Shown here piece by piece: positions 17,733 to 26,448 of a DNA stretch of 64,000 bases. The position numbers were made by a program, and so were the translations under genes. Position 1 is the stretch's first letter. Each line of letters starts with the position of its first letter. This DNA comes from Zeimonas sp044507525. Its GTDB lineage: Bacteria; Pseudomonadota; Gammaproteobacteria; Burkholderiales; Burkholderiaceae_E. Location of the stretch: assembly GCA_044507525.1 (NCBI GenBank), contig JBIQJM010000009.1, positions 1 to 64,000 of the forward strand, read 5' to 3'. A model generated the notes under the pieces. That model worked only from the letters and a program-made list of their open reading frames with translations, made no database searches and had not been told where the DNA came from.

Positions 17733-18719
17733 TCAACCCTCGGGCGCGCCCGACGCACGCGTCGCGGAGCCCGATGCATCGAGGGCCCTGTGCGCATACC
17801 AGCGCGTGCGGACCTGCTTCAGCGCCGACCTCAGGCGAGGCGGAAGCATCGCCTTCCAGCCGCGGTGCGCGCCGCACGCGAGGGCGAGCCGGCCGCGGAC
17901 GGTGAGCGGAACGTAGTAGCGCGGCAGCTTCATCGGCCGGAAGCCGCAGCGCCGCTTGAACGCGCCGAGCGTGCTGTCGGACCACAGCGTGTAGACCAGG
18001 TGATCGAGCCTGCGTTCGGCGCAGACTTCCACCGCCTTGGCGATCAGCGCGTTGTTGATCGACTTGTCGCGATGCGCGAGGCTGGAGAGGATCTGGTTGA
18101 TCGTGGCGAAGCGGTCCGCCCTGGCCAACATGAGGAAGCCGACCATCTCGTCGCCGAGATACGCGCCGATCATCGTCTCGCGGTGCACGAAGCGCGAGAA
18201 CTGCTGCTTCACGGTGTCGAAGCTCTTGCCGTAGTGCCAGAACGGACGCCCCTGGCGCACGGGGGTCTCGTTGAAGATCCGCGTCATGCCCTGCACGAAG
18301 CGGTCGTCGAAACGGACTTCCTCGACGACGACGCCCTTGCTGGCCGCCCTGCGGAACTGGTTGCGCGCACGGCACTCGATCTGCGAGGTCCACCATCGCT
18401 CGTAGGAGGCGACCGGAAGCGCGGCGATCGCGTCCCATTCGAGGTGAAAGCGGTGCCGAGGCACTTCGTCGGGCGGCCGTTGCCAGAAGCTGAGCAGGTC
18501 CGGAGGGCGCGACAGCTCGCGCAGCTCGCGGACGGCGGCCGCGGGATCGTCGAGGTCGACGAACCATTCGTCCTCGAGGCTCGCGATCGAGATCGGCCAG
18601 CCCCGGATCCCGAAGCTGCGACCGTCGATCTCGGCGCAGCGAAGCGTCGCCGGCCGCCCGTCGATCAACGTGTGCTTGACGAAGGTTCCGGCGGAAGCGG
18701 TCGTCTCGAGCCCGGACAT
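17733..18719 (-). CDS. GNAT/FemAB-like acyltransferase
   Basis: The 328-residue protein has a C-terminal acyltransferase fold. MIGAYLGDEMVGFLMLA at about residue 182 matches the central strands of a GNAT domain, followed by an acceptor helix region and LVYTLWSDSTLGAFKRRCGFRPM at about 242, the 'kly..lGF' ending of FemAB/GNAT proteins. It likely acylates an amino sugar or adds an amino acid to polysaccharide; which one cannot be told from sequence. It sits between the inactive asparagine-synthase paralogue and a GT2 gene, both on the same strand, so all three may act on one residue. Confidence 0.7.
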   Translation of the reverse strand: MSGLETTASAGTFVKHTLIDGRPATLRCAEIDGRSFGIRGWPISIASLEDEWFVDLDDPAAAVRELRELSRPPDLLSFWQRPPDEVPRHRFHLEWDAIAALPVASYERWWTSQIECRARNQFRRAASKGVVVEEVRFDDRFVQGMTRIFNETPVRQGRPFWHYGKSFDTVKQQFSRFVHRETMIGAYLGDEMVGFLMLARADRFATINQILSSLAHRDKSINNALIAKAVEVCAERRLDHLVYTLWSDSTLGAFKRRCGFRPMKLPRYYVPLTVRGRLALACGAHRGWKAMLPPRLRSALKQVRTRWYAHRALDASGSATRASGAPEG

Positions 18720-18743
18720 GGAGACCTCCGGCAGGCGATGTCG

Positions 18744-19628
18744 TTATCGGCCCAGGCGCAGACGGGCGCCCAGCAGTTCGCGCAGGCGCTGCATCTGCTC
18801 CGCACGATGGAAGCGCATCAGTTCGGGCGACACCGCCCGCTCGCGTCGCGCGACCCAGCAGCAGGCATAGCCGGCCATCAGCGCGAGGCCGCCCAGCAGG
18901 TACGGCGGCCGGGCCATCTGGAAGCCGCCGCGCAGCAGCTCCCACAGCGGATGGCCGCCGAGGTAGTAGTCCTTCCTGCCGTAGTGGAAGCGCGCACCCA
19001 GCTCGCTGCTGCCGGCGGTTCCCATCTTCCGGTGGTGCCGGAAGGTCCGCTCGCCGAACGAATAGGTGAGCCAACCCTTCATCCGCGCCGTCGTCACCGC
19101 GACCCAGTCGATGCCGCCGCCCCGGATCGGCACGTAGCCTCCGATCTCCTCGAAGCAGGCGCGTCGGAAGAGCTGGATCTGCCCGTTGACGTGGTGCACG
19201 TTGATGTAGCTGTCGGTGAAGGAATGGAAGTCGCCCTCCACGTAATGCGTGCCCGCTACGCCGAGCTCGGACATCGTCTCGAACTTGCCGAGCAGGAACG
19301 CCATGAAATCGGCGGGAAACGAGACGTCCGCGTCGATGTTTCCCACGACGGCGAACGGCAGATGCCGGACACGCGCGTAGCCGGCATCGAAGGCGTGCAC
19401 CTTGGCGGCGAAATTGCGCTCGGCACGCGGCGGCAGGCGCAGCAGCTCGAGCCAGGGCCGATCGGGCAGGAAGCGCTCGACGATCTCGTCGGTGCGGTCG
19501 GTCGAGCCGTCGCTGACGATGATCCAGCGCAGCGGCAACACGGTCTGCGCGATCACCGAGCGGATCGTCTGCTCGATGAACGCGGCTTCGTTGCGAGCGG
19601 GAGTGATCAGCACGTAGTCGAGCGGCAT
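18744..19628 (-). CDS. Family 2 glycosyltransferase with C-terminal membrane helix
   Basis: The 294-residue protein has a GT-A fold: YVLITPARNEAAFI at residue 5, VSDGSTDRTDEIV at about 38, and NIDADVSFP near 97 carrying the DXD motif. GGGIDWVAVTTARMKGW near 168 is the usual product-site region. A hydrophobic segment at about residues 245-262 probably anchors it to the inner membrane. The gene lies 21 bases from the asnB-like gene. The sugar specificity cannot be inferred. Confidence 0.86.
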   Translation of the reverse strand: MPLDYVLITPARNEAAFIEQTIRSVIAQTVLPLRWIIVSDGSTDRTDEIVERFLPDRPWLELLRLPPRAERNFAAKVHAFDAGYARVRHLPFAVVGNIDADVSFPADFMAFLLGKFETMSELGVAGTHYVEGDFHSFTDSYINVHHVNGQIQLFRRACFEEIGGYVPIRGGGIDWVAVTTARMKGWLTYSFGERTFRHHRKMGTAGSSELGARFHYGRKDYYLGGHPLWELLRGGFQMARPPYLLGGLALMAGYACCWVARRERAVSPELMRFHRAEQMQRLRELLGARLRLGR

Positions 19629-19649
19629 GGTTCGGCGATCCCCTTGCGG

Positions 19650-21572
19650 TCAGGCTGCGGTGGACGCGAGATCCTCGGCCGGCCGCGCATCGGCAGCGGC
19701 GCAGCGATCGATGCGCAGCCACTGCTCGAGCACGACGAGGCTGTAGAGCAGCTTGTGGTTGTCCTCGCGCCGCGACACGTGCTCGGCGAGCAGGCGCTGC
19801 ACCGCATCGAACTCCAGATGCTCGAAGATCGAGGAAGCGCGGTCGTACAGCGCGGCGACGAGTTCCCCGGCCTTCGGCTGGCGCAGCCAGGCGTCCACCG
19901 CCTTGACCGAGAAGCCGAGCTTCCTGCGCGCGAGGATCTCGGCCGGCAGCGAGCGCTCGGCGACGCGTCGATGCAGCCACTTGCGCCGGCCGCGCCGGAT
20001 CTTGAAGCGGGCCGGCAAGCGGTGCGCGAACTCGACGATCTCGCGGTCGAGATAGGGCACGCGGATCTCGAGCCCGTGCGCCATCGACAGCTTGTCGGTG
20101 AACATCAGCAGTTCGTCGGGCAGCGACGAGCGCAGCTCCAGCACCTGGAAAGCGCCGAGCTCGTCGCAGCCGCTCATCTCGGGCTCGAGCGCCACCCAGG
20201 CTTCGAGCAGCTCGTCGCCCGCGCCGTCCGGCAGGACGCCGTCGCGGAAGAGCCGGTCGATCCGGTCGCCGGGCAACAGCGAGAACACCGCCTGATGACG
20301 ACGCAGGCGATCGTCCAGGTCGAGCGCGTGGATGCCCCGCTTCAGCGCTTCGCCGCGCGGCAGCCGCAGGACGGCGCCCGAGACGCCCGCGCGCAGCCAT
20401 CGAGGCACGCGACGCCACGCACCGCCGTAGCGCACGCCCAGGTGCCGCGTATAGCCGCCGAACAGCTCGTCGGGCCCCTGCCCGACCAGCGCCACCTTGA
20501 CGTCCTCGCGCACCCTTCGGCACAACGCGTCCATCAGCACGACCGAGGACGAGGCCACGGGTTCCTCGAGCACCTCGACGATCCCCGGCAGGCGTGCGTC
20601 GAAGGCCTCGCGCGACAGCGCGATCGGCGTATGGCGTGCGCCCAGGAGCGCCGCCGACCGTCCGGCGGCAGCCAGCTCGTCGGTCCGGTCGTCGGCGCTG
20701 CCGTAGCCCGCGGTGAAGCTGCGCCATCCGCTGCCCTGGCCGTTCATCAGCGCGAGCAGCAGGCCGGAGTCGACGCCTCCGCTGAGCAGCAATCCGACCG
20801 GCACGTCGCTGACCAGGTGCCGCGCGATCGCGCGCCGATACAGGCTCGACAGCGCGTCGGTGGCGTCCCCGTCCGAGAGGCGATCGAGGCCGGCATCGCA
20901 GCCGGCCGCATCCCAGCGTTCGACGGCGCAGCGCCCGCGCTCGAAGAGCGCCATCGTGCCCGGCGCGAGCTTGCGAACGCCCTCGTGCAGCGTGAGCGGC
21001 GAAGGCACGTAGCGATAGCGAAGGAACAGGTTCATCGCCGTCGCATCGACCCGCGGCCGGCTGCCCGGGGCGGCGAGCACGGCGCGGAGCTCCGAACCGA
21101 AGACGACCGACTCCCGGTCGACGCGGTAGTAGACGGGCTTGATCCCCGCCGCATCGCGCGCCAGGACCAGGCGCCTGCGTGGCGCGTCCCAGATTCCCAC
21201 GCCGAACATCCCGTTCAGCCGCCGGAACAGCCCGGTACCCCACTGCCTGTAGCCGTGGACGATCACCTCGGTATCCGAGCGCGTGCGGAACTCGTGTCCG
21301 TACCGGGCGAGCTCGCCGCGCAGCGCGCGGAAGTTGGAGATCTCGCCGTTGAAGACAACCCAGACGTTGCCGTCGCGGTCGGACATCGGCTGATGGCCGC
21401 CGGCCAGATCGATGATCGAGAGCCGGCGGAAGCCGAGTCCGAGCGGACCGTCCAGGTGCAGCCCCTCGTCGTCGGGTCCGCGATGCGCGATCGCTCGCAT
21501 CATGCTGCGCACGACCTGCGGCGATGCGGGTCGTTCGCTGGCGTAGTGGAACTGTCCGCAGATGCCGCACAC
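19650..21572 (-). CDS. Asparagine synthase (glutamine-hydrolysing), polysaccharide-cluster type
   Basis: The 640-residue protein has intact class II glutaminase residues: Cys2 (MCGICGQF), RLSIID at 50-55, GGHQPM and NGEI at 75-78. It also has an intact ATP-pyrophosphatase PP-loop LLSGGVDSGL at 262-271. By family knowledge it transfers glutamine-derived ammonia to an AMP-activated carboxylate. In polysaccharide loci such enzymes are thought to amidate hexuronic acids rather than make free asparagine. That fits the uronic-acid pathway in this window but is inference. It is longer than E. coli AsnB (554 residues), mostly at the C-terminus. It follows the alpha-barrel gene with a 21-base gap. Confidence 0.88.
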   Translation of the reverse strand: MCGICGQFHYASERPASPQVVRSMMRAIAHRGPDDEGLHLDGPLGLGFRRLSIIDLAGGHQPMSDRDGNVWVVFNGEISNFRALRGELARYGHEFRTRSDTEVIVHGYRQWGTGLFRRLNGMFGVGIWDAPRRRLVLARDAAGIKPVYYRVDRESVVFGSELRAVLAAPGSRPRVDATAMNLFLRYRYVPSPLTLHEGVRKLAPGTMALFERGRCAVERWDAAGCDAGLDRLSDGDATDALSSLYRRAIARHLVSDVPVGLLLSGGVDSGLLLALMNGQGSGWRSFTAGYGSADDRTDELAAAGRSAALLGARHTPIALSREAFDARLPGIVEVLEEPVASSSVVLMDALCRRVREDVKVALVGQGPDELFGGYTRHLGVRYGGAWRRVPRWLRAGVSGAVLRLPRGEALKRGIHALDLDDRLRRHQAVFSLLPGDRIDRLFRDGVLPDGAGDELLEAWVALEPEMSGCDELGAFQVLELRSSLPDELLMFTDKLSMAHGLEIRVPYLDREIVEFAHRLPARFKIRRGRRKWLHRRVAERSLPAEILARRKLGFSVKAVDAWLRQPKAGELVAALYDRASSIFEHLEFDAVQRLLAEHVSRREDNHKLLYSLVVLEQWLRIDRCAAADARPAEDLASTAA

Positions 21573-21593
21573 GATGCGCGCTCCGTCGAGGTC

Positions 21594-22910
21594 TCAGGCG
21601 AACGTGGCGACGGCCGGAGAAGGCCTCGCCACTGCGGGGTCCGGGAGAGGCCCGGCGCAGGCTTGCCGCCCTGCGGCGAGCAGCCATTGCGAGAGACTGC
21701 GAAACACCTGGGCCTGCGCCCAGCGGTGCATCGGCACCTCGTCCCAGCCTGCCAGCAGGCGACGCGTCCGGAACGAACCGTCGCGCTTCTGCCAGTGCGC
21801 GAGCAGGTCGTCCAGGCTCGTCGCAAGGCGCTCGTCGAGCGCCGGGAATCGCCCGCGCAGCAGCGTCGCCAGGTTGATGCATTCGGCGTAGTCGTACAGC
21901 TCGCGGCGGTAGACGACGAGCCGGGGCGCGCGCGCGAAGGGCCGGGGCAGGCCGTCGGCGTCGAAGAGCCGCGCGGCGTAGTAGCGCACGCCCTTCTCGA
22001 TCGCGCCCGCGCAGCCTTCGTCGGCGGTGAGCGCGTGGATCCGCGCGAGCGCCTTCAGGACGAAGCAGGTGTGGAAGTGATCGACGAACGCCCGAAGGCC
22101 GTCCGTCGCGTAGGGCCAGGAGCCGTCCTCGTGCTGCGCGCCGATCACGTAGTCGAGGTTGCGCTGCGCCGCCCGGCGGTAGTCGTCGCGGCCGAATTCG
22201 ATCGCAGCGGTCATGAGCAGCCCGGCGCGATAGGCGCTCGCGTTCACGACGCAGGCTAGCCGGTCTCCCGGGTGGTAGCCCGCGCTGGCGACGCCCGGCG
22301 ACAGGATCCTGTCCGGGATGTCGCGCAGCGCGTGCTCGGCCGACGATCGCATCAGCTCCGTCCAGCGTGCGTCGCCGTCGAGCGCGCGTACCTCCGCGAA
22401 GGCCTCGTAGGCGTACGGCGTGGTCGTGATCAACGGCGTCTGGGCCGGCATCACCCCCGTGACGGTGACCCAGTCGAAGGGATAGCCCCAGGCTGCGCGC
22501 TCGTAGCCGGGGCAACGCGTGCGCGCGAGCACCTCGGCGAAATGCTGCGCACGCTGCAGGTGCAGGCGATCGCCGGTGCAGCGGTACAGCATCGCGAACC
22601 CCGCCGCGTAGTGCGCATCGGCGATCGGAAAGCGCAGCCGATGCCCGAAGAACCGCCGCGCGGCGGGCACGAAGGCCTCCGAGAAGATCATCGGTGCGAC
22701 GGCGAGCGTCCCGAGCAGCGGCCTGCGGTAGTAGAGCGACTTGGCGCGCCTGCCGATCGGCCCGGCGAAGTAGCTCTGGTGGTCCCGGGACGTCTCTCCG
22801 TAGCGTTCGAGCCAGGCGACGAAACGCAGTTGCGCTGCACGAACGCGGGCAGCGGCATCGCGCTGCGCCGCCTTCGTCGCGCTCGCCGGTCGTGCGCGAT
22901 CGGCCGTCAT
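21594..22910 (-). CDS. Alpha/alpha-barrel (toroid-like) protein of polysaccharide cluster
   Basis: The 438-residue, mostly helical protein has repeated helix pairs with conserved W/Y/G turns (YERAAWGYPFDW, NASAYRAGLL, HEDGSWPYATDG, VDHFHTCFVLKAL, RRELYDYAECINLATLL). This pattern resembles six- or seven-hairpin alpha/alpha toroids found in glycan lyases, epimerases and terpenoid-cyclase-like proteins. HEDGSW at about residue 265 is the most typical repeat turn. No signal peptide is seen. Some homologues in databases carry an unrelated haem-enzyme name, which the sequence does not support. The function is unknown; glycan modification is inference from the fold and setting. Its ATG overlaps the upstream glycosyltransferase stop by four bases. 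Confidence 0.65.
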   Translation of the reverse strand: MTADRARPASATKAAQRDAAARVRAAQLRFVAWLERYGETSRDHQSYFAGPIGRRAKSLYYRRPLLGTLAVAPMIFSEAFVPAARRFFGHRLRFPIADAHYAAGFAMLYRCTGDRLHLQRAQHFAEVLARTRCPGYERAAWGYPFDWVTVTGVMPAQTPLITTTPYAYEAFAEVRALDGDARWTELMRSSAEHALRDIPDRILSPGVASAGYHPGDRLACVVNASAYRAGLLMTAAIEFGRDDYRRAAQRNLDYVIGAQHEDGSWPYATDGLRAFVDHFHTCFVLKALARIHALTADEGCAGAIEKGVRYYAARLFDADGLPRPFARAPRLVVYRRELYDYAECINLATLLRGRFPALDERLATSLDDLLAHWQKRDGSFRTRRLLAGWDEVPMHRWAQAQVFRSLSQWLLAAGRQACAGPLPDPAVARPSPAVATFA

Positions 22911-23719
22911 CGCTCGACCGTCGCCCAGGACCGGACTGCGCCACGACCGCGCGCCCACGCGATGGCCCGGTCCTCGACCTGTCGCGCCCGCAGGTTGAGC
23001 AATCGTCGCCGGACGAAGCCCTTGGGCTGCCTCCAGTTGCTCTGCATGAGATGCAGTCCGTAGTCGCCGAAGCGGTTCCAGTTGCGACGATCGGCGACGT
23101 CGGGCGGGAACAGCACGCGTACCCGGCGATCCGGATCGCGGTATTCCGCGAGCGTGCGGGTCACCAGTCCCGGACCGGTCGAGTAGATCACCTGCAGGTG
23201 GTCGCGCAGCGGCCAGGGCAGCGTGCGCATGAGGTCGTCGACCCAGGGGGCGTCGTTCTGCGCGCGAATGCAGTTCTCGATCACCGCGCGCAGGAAAGGA
23301 TGTCCCGGCGCGGCGCCGAAGGCGTAGTTGCCCACCTCCCAGTCGATGTCGTAGCGGGTCTTGAAGAAGCCCGCCCAGCTCAACCGCTCGAAGGGAAAGA
23401 CGCAGCCCGAGGCCCTCAGGTCGGCGAGCGGCGACGTGAGCAGCACGTCGAGATCGAAGTAGAAGCCTCCGAAGCGATACGCGATCAGGTAGCGCAGGAA
23501 GTCGTAGCGCTGGATGGGGAACGGGAAGGACGCGAGCACCTGCGCGTACTGCGGGAACTCGTCGTCGACGAACGAAGCGATGCGCTCGTCGTCGTAGAAG
23601 CAGTACTCGAAGCCGGGATTGAGCATCCGCACGGTGGCGGCGGAGGCCTTCGCCAGCGCGGGCGGCTCCGTTCCGCCGCCCCAGATCTGGATCAGCCGCG
23701 CGGGTATCGCCGGGTTCAT
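22907..23719 (-). CDS. DXD-type glycosyltransferase (Gly_transf_sug family)
   Basis: The 270-residue protein starts with IPARLIQIWGGG and has the signature RYDFLRYLIAYRFGGFYFDLDVLL at about residues 70-95. Its DLD is the DXD metal/nucleotide-sugar motif of PF04488 transferases such as capsular mannosyltransferases (OCH1-like). The rest matches that compact GT-A-like fold with a Trp/Asn-rich C-terminal part. Both ends overlap neighbouring genes by four bases (ATGA at 22907-22910 and 23716-23719), showing tight coupling with the Wzx-like gene upstream and the alpha-barrel gene downstream. The sugar is not assignable. Confidence 0.84.
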   Translation of the reverse strand: MNPAIPARLIQIWGGGTEPPALAKASAATVRMLNPGFEYCFYDDERIASFVDDEFPQYAQVLASFPFPIQRYDFLRYLIAYRFGGFYFDLDVLLTSPLADLRASGCVFPFERLSWAGFFKTRYDIDWEVGNYAFGAAPGHPFLRAVIENCIRAQNDAPWVDDLMRTLPWPLRDHLQVIYSTGPGLVTRTLAEYRDPDRRVRVLFPPDVADRRNWNRFGDYGLHLMQSNWRQPKGFVRRRLLNLRARQVEDRAIAWARGRGAVRSWATVER

Positions 23720-25266
23720 CGGGCTCCCCCCTTGTTCGGGAGCAGGCGCCGCAGGCGCGGAGGGAGCCGGTCGGCCGGCAGCAGGCAGACCAGGACCCGC
23801 GCCGCATAGGCGGCACTCGCGAGCGTGACGAGCAGACCCACCGCGAAGACAGCGGATTCGGGCAGCACGTAGGTGAGCGCGAGCGTCGCGAAGCAGGCGC
23901 CGAGCACCCACGTCGCGGTGACGGCACTGCGCGGACTCCAACGGAACCCGACCATCCGGCGCACGATCGGATAGATCAGCACGTAATGGAACAGGTACGA
24001 CGCGAAGAAGGCGATGCCGATTCCCGGCAGGCCCAGCCAGTTCACGAGCGCCCAGGTGCTCGCGACGTTGAAGCTCGCCCACGCGAGTTCCGCCAGGAAG
24101 AACACCGTCTGCGCGCCCTTCGCGACGATGATGTAGCCCATCGGCCAGGTGACGACGCGCAGCGCCATGCCCACGCACAGCCAGCGGAGCGTTTCCGCGG
24201 CAGCCGCGAACTCTCTGCTGTAGAACAGCGAGAGCACCAGCGGAGCGAAGGCGAGCGTCGCGAGGACGCCCGGAATCGCCAGCAGCATGCTCGCGTGCGC
24301 CTGTTCATTGACGAGTCGCCGGCATTGCGCACGGTCGTCGACTGCCCCGACCAGGCGCGGATAGAAGTCGGCACCCATCGCCTGCAGGACGAATCCGACG
24401 TACAGGCTGCCCAGGCTCCACGCGGCGTGGTACAGGCCGACGCCGTCGAGTCCGGCGCGGTCGAGGACGATGATGCGCCCCGCATAGGCGGCGCCCGCCA
24501 TCAGCAGGCCGCTGCCCATGAAGGCGAGCCCCAGGCGCAGCAAGGCGCGCACTTCGCCGCGCATCCGGGACAGGGGCAGCCGTACGGAGCGGACGCGGGC
24601 CTTGCGGACGAACCACCACGTGCAGGCGAGCGACGCCGCGGACATCGCGATCAGCGCGGGAACGACGCCATCGGCGCGATATCGCCACACCAGGAAGATC
24701 GTCGCCGCCGTGCCGAGCAAGGCGGCGGCCACCGTCGCGCGCGCAAGGTCGCCGATGCGGCGCAGGCCCTGCAGCAGCGCCGCCTGGCCGTCGGACACCA
24801 TGCGCAGGAACACCGCGAGCGCGAGCAGCGCGGTCGCGGCGGCGAGTTCGCCCGTTCCGAAGGTGAAGGATGCGATCGGCGCCGCGAAGGCGAGCAGCAA
24901 CGCTGCGCCGAGCAGCCCGAGGACGACGGCGACGCGGCGCAGGACGGTGGCGGTGACGGCGATCCGCGAGGCGTCCTCCGAGGCCGCCGACTGCGCGATC
25001 TGCCGTACGCCACTGCTGTTGACGCCGATCTCGGCGACGCTTCGCGTGAGGTCGGCCACCGCCTGGAAGGTCCCGACCAGGCCGTAGCCGGCCGGCCCGA
25101 GCAGGATCGCCAGCGCTTTCGCGCGCACGATTCCCACCAGCACGTTGGCCAGCGTCGCTGCGCCGATCAGGGCCGACGATTCGAGGATCGTGCCGTAGCT
25201 GTTCGATGCCGTGCGCGTCGTGCCCGCGCGATCGTCGACGACGACGGAACCCACGTTGGCGGACAT
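23716..25266 (-). CDS. Polysaccharide flippase (Wzx/O-antigen translocase family)
   Basis: The 516-residue integral membrane protein has about 12-14 predicted helices distributed over its length, with the family-typical N-terminus (LIGAATLANVLVGIVRAKALAILLGPAGYGLVGTF, written here only as a position: about residues 32-66). It would flip undecaprenyl-pyrophosphate-linked repeat units from cytoplasm to periplasm, feeding the Wzy-like protein encoded at 1221-2639. The closest type by eye is the WzxE/RfbX-like 'O-antigen translocase' subgroup. The start ATG is at 25266, 39 bases after the aminotransferase stop. The stop overlaps the next gene by four bases. Confidence 0.88.
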   Translation of the reverse strand: MSANVGSVVVDDRAGTTRTASNSYGTILESSALIGAATLANVLVGIVRAKALAILLGPAGYGLVGTFQAVADLTRSVAEIGVNSSGVRQIAQSAASEDASRIAVTATVLRRVAVVLGLLGAALLLAFAAPIASFTFGTGELAAATALLALAVFLRMVSDGQAALLQGLRRIGDLARATVAAALLGTAATIFLVWRYRADGVVPALIAMSAASLACTWWFVRKARVRSVRLPLSRMRGEVRALLRLGLAFMGSGLLMAGAAYAGRIIVLDRAGLDGVGLYHAAWSLGSLYVGFVLQAMGADFYPRLVGAVDDRAQCRRLVNEQAHASMLLAIPGVLATLAFAPLVLSLFYSREFAAAAETLRWLCVGMALRVVTWPMGYIIVAKGAQTVFFLAELAWASFNVASTWALVNWLGLPGIGIAFFASYLFHYVLIYPIVRRMVGFRWSPRSAVTATWVLGACFATLALTYVLPESAVFAVGLLVTLASAAYAARVLVCLLPADRLPPRLRRLLPNKGGAR

Positions 25267-25305
25267 GGACGGACCTGCAGGCGCTGGACGTCGACGACGG
25301 ACGCT

Positions 25306-26448
25306 TCAGCGCGCGGAGCAGGCGCTTCGCAACGCATCGACGACCCGCCATTGCGCGTCGGCGTCGAGTCCGGCGAACAGCGGCAACAGGACGTATCGGT
25401 CCTGCACCCTCTCGCTCACGGGCAGCGGAAAGCGCAACGCGATCCCGCGGCACGACTCCTCGCGATGCGCGCACATCACCGCCCTGCGGGCGGAGACACC
25501 GCAGTCGAGCAGGCGCTGCAGCACCTCGTACTGCTCGAAACCCTCGGGCAGTCCGACGCAGTAGCTCTGCCAGTTGGTGCGCGCCCAGCCCGGCTCGACG
25601 GGAAGGACGACATCGGCGGGCTCGGACAGCCGTTCGCGATACCCCGCCGCCAGCATCGCACGCTCGTCGAGCAGCGCCGGCAACCGCTTGAGCTGTTCGC
25701 GCCCGACGGCCGCCTGGATGTCGGTCATCCGGTAGTTGAAGCCGAGCGCGACGTACGACTCGAAGATCACCCGGCTCGAGGCGTGCCGCAGGGTGTCGGG
25801 CACGCTCATCCCGTGCTGGCGAAGCAGCCGGAACTGCCGGTCCCAGTCGGCGTGGCAGGTGGTGATCATCCCGCCGTCGCCGGTGTTGATCAGCTTGCGC
25901 GGATGGAACGAGAAGCAGGCGGCGTCGCCGTGCGGGCGGCCGATCCGCTCCCAGCTTCCGTTCCACAGGATCTCGCTGCCGATCGCGCAGGCCGCGTCCT
26001 CGATCAGCGGCACGCCGTGCCTGCGCGCCAGCGGGACGAGCCGTGAGAGATCGCAGGGCATGCCGATCTGGTGCACGCACAGGATCGCGCGCGTACGCTC
26101 GGTGATCGCCGCCTCCACGAGCGCCGGGTCGATGTTGAAGGTGTCGGCTTCGATGTCGACGAAGACCGGCATCGCACCGCAATAGCGAATGCTGTTGGCG
26201 GTCGCGATGAAGGAGTGGCTGACGGTGACGACTTCGTCGCCCGGACCGACGCCGGCGACGTGCAGGGCCAGGTGCAGCGCGCTCGTGCAGCTCGAGACGG
26301 CGCAGGCGTGCGACGCGCCGACGAAGCGCGCGAACTCGCTTTCGAAGGCCGCCACTTCGGGGCCCTGCGTCGTCCAGCCGCCGAGGATGACTCGCCGCGC
26401 GGCCTGCGCTTCGGCCTCGCCCATGACGGGGCGGGCGATCGGGATCAT
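25306..26448 (-). CDS. DegT/DnrJ/EryC1 PLP-dependent sugar aminotransferase
   Basis: The 380-residue protein has the family landmarks CTSALHLAL (54-62), the PLP-phosphate and ring-binding EDAACAIGSE with Asp151, and the Schiff-base lysine Lys185 in SFHPRKLINTGDGG. Such enzymes transfer an amino group from glutamate to a keto-sugar nucleotide. The ATG overlaps the SDR gene stop (ATGA at 26445-26448), so it likely acts with that epimerase/dehydratase-like protein. No canonical 4,6-dehydratase is seen, so whether the amino group goes to C3 or C4 is open. It is distinct from the second DegT enzyme at 30653. Confidence 0.87.
   Translation of the reverse strand: MIPIARPVMGEAEAQAARRVILGGWTTQGPEVAAFESEFARFVGASHACAVSSCTSALHLALHVAGVGPGDEVVTVSHSFIATANSIRYCGAMPVFVDIEADTFNIDPALVEAAITERTRAILCVHQIGMPCDLSRLVPLARRHGVPLIEDAACAIGSEILWNGSWERIGRPHGDAACFSFHPRKLINTGDGGMITTCHADWDRQFRLLRQHGMSVPDTLRHASSRVIFESYVALGFNYRMTDIQAAVGREQLKRLPALLDERAMLAAGYRERLSEPADVVLPVEPGWARTNWQSYCVGLPEGFEQYEVLQRLLDCGVSARRAVMCAHREESCRGIALRFPLPVSERVQDRYVLLPLFAGLDADAQWRVVDALRSACSAR

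Noticed and set aside
22260..22330. Possible small RNA near the alpha-barrel gene
   Set aside because: No promoter or terminator; sequence is fully explained by coding on the minus strand.
17422..22944. An 1840-residue minus-strand open frame across several polysaccharide genes
   Set aside because: Arg/Ala-rich shadow of real genes in another frame; it lacks any domain and overlaps well-supported genes.
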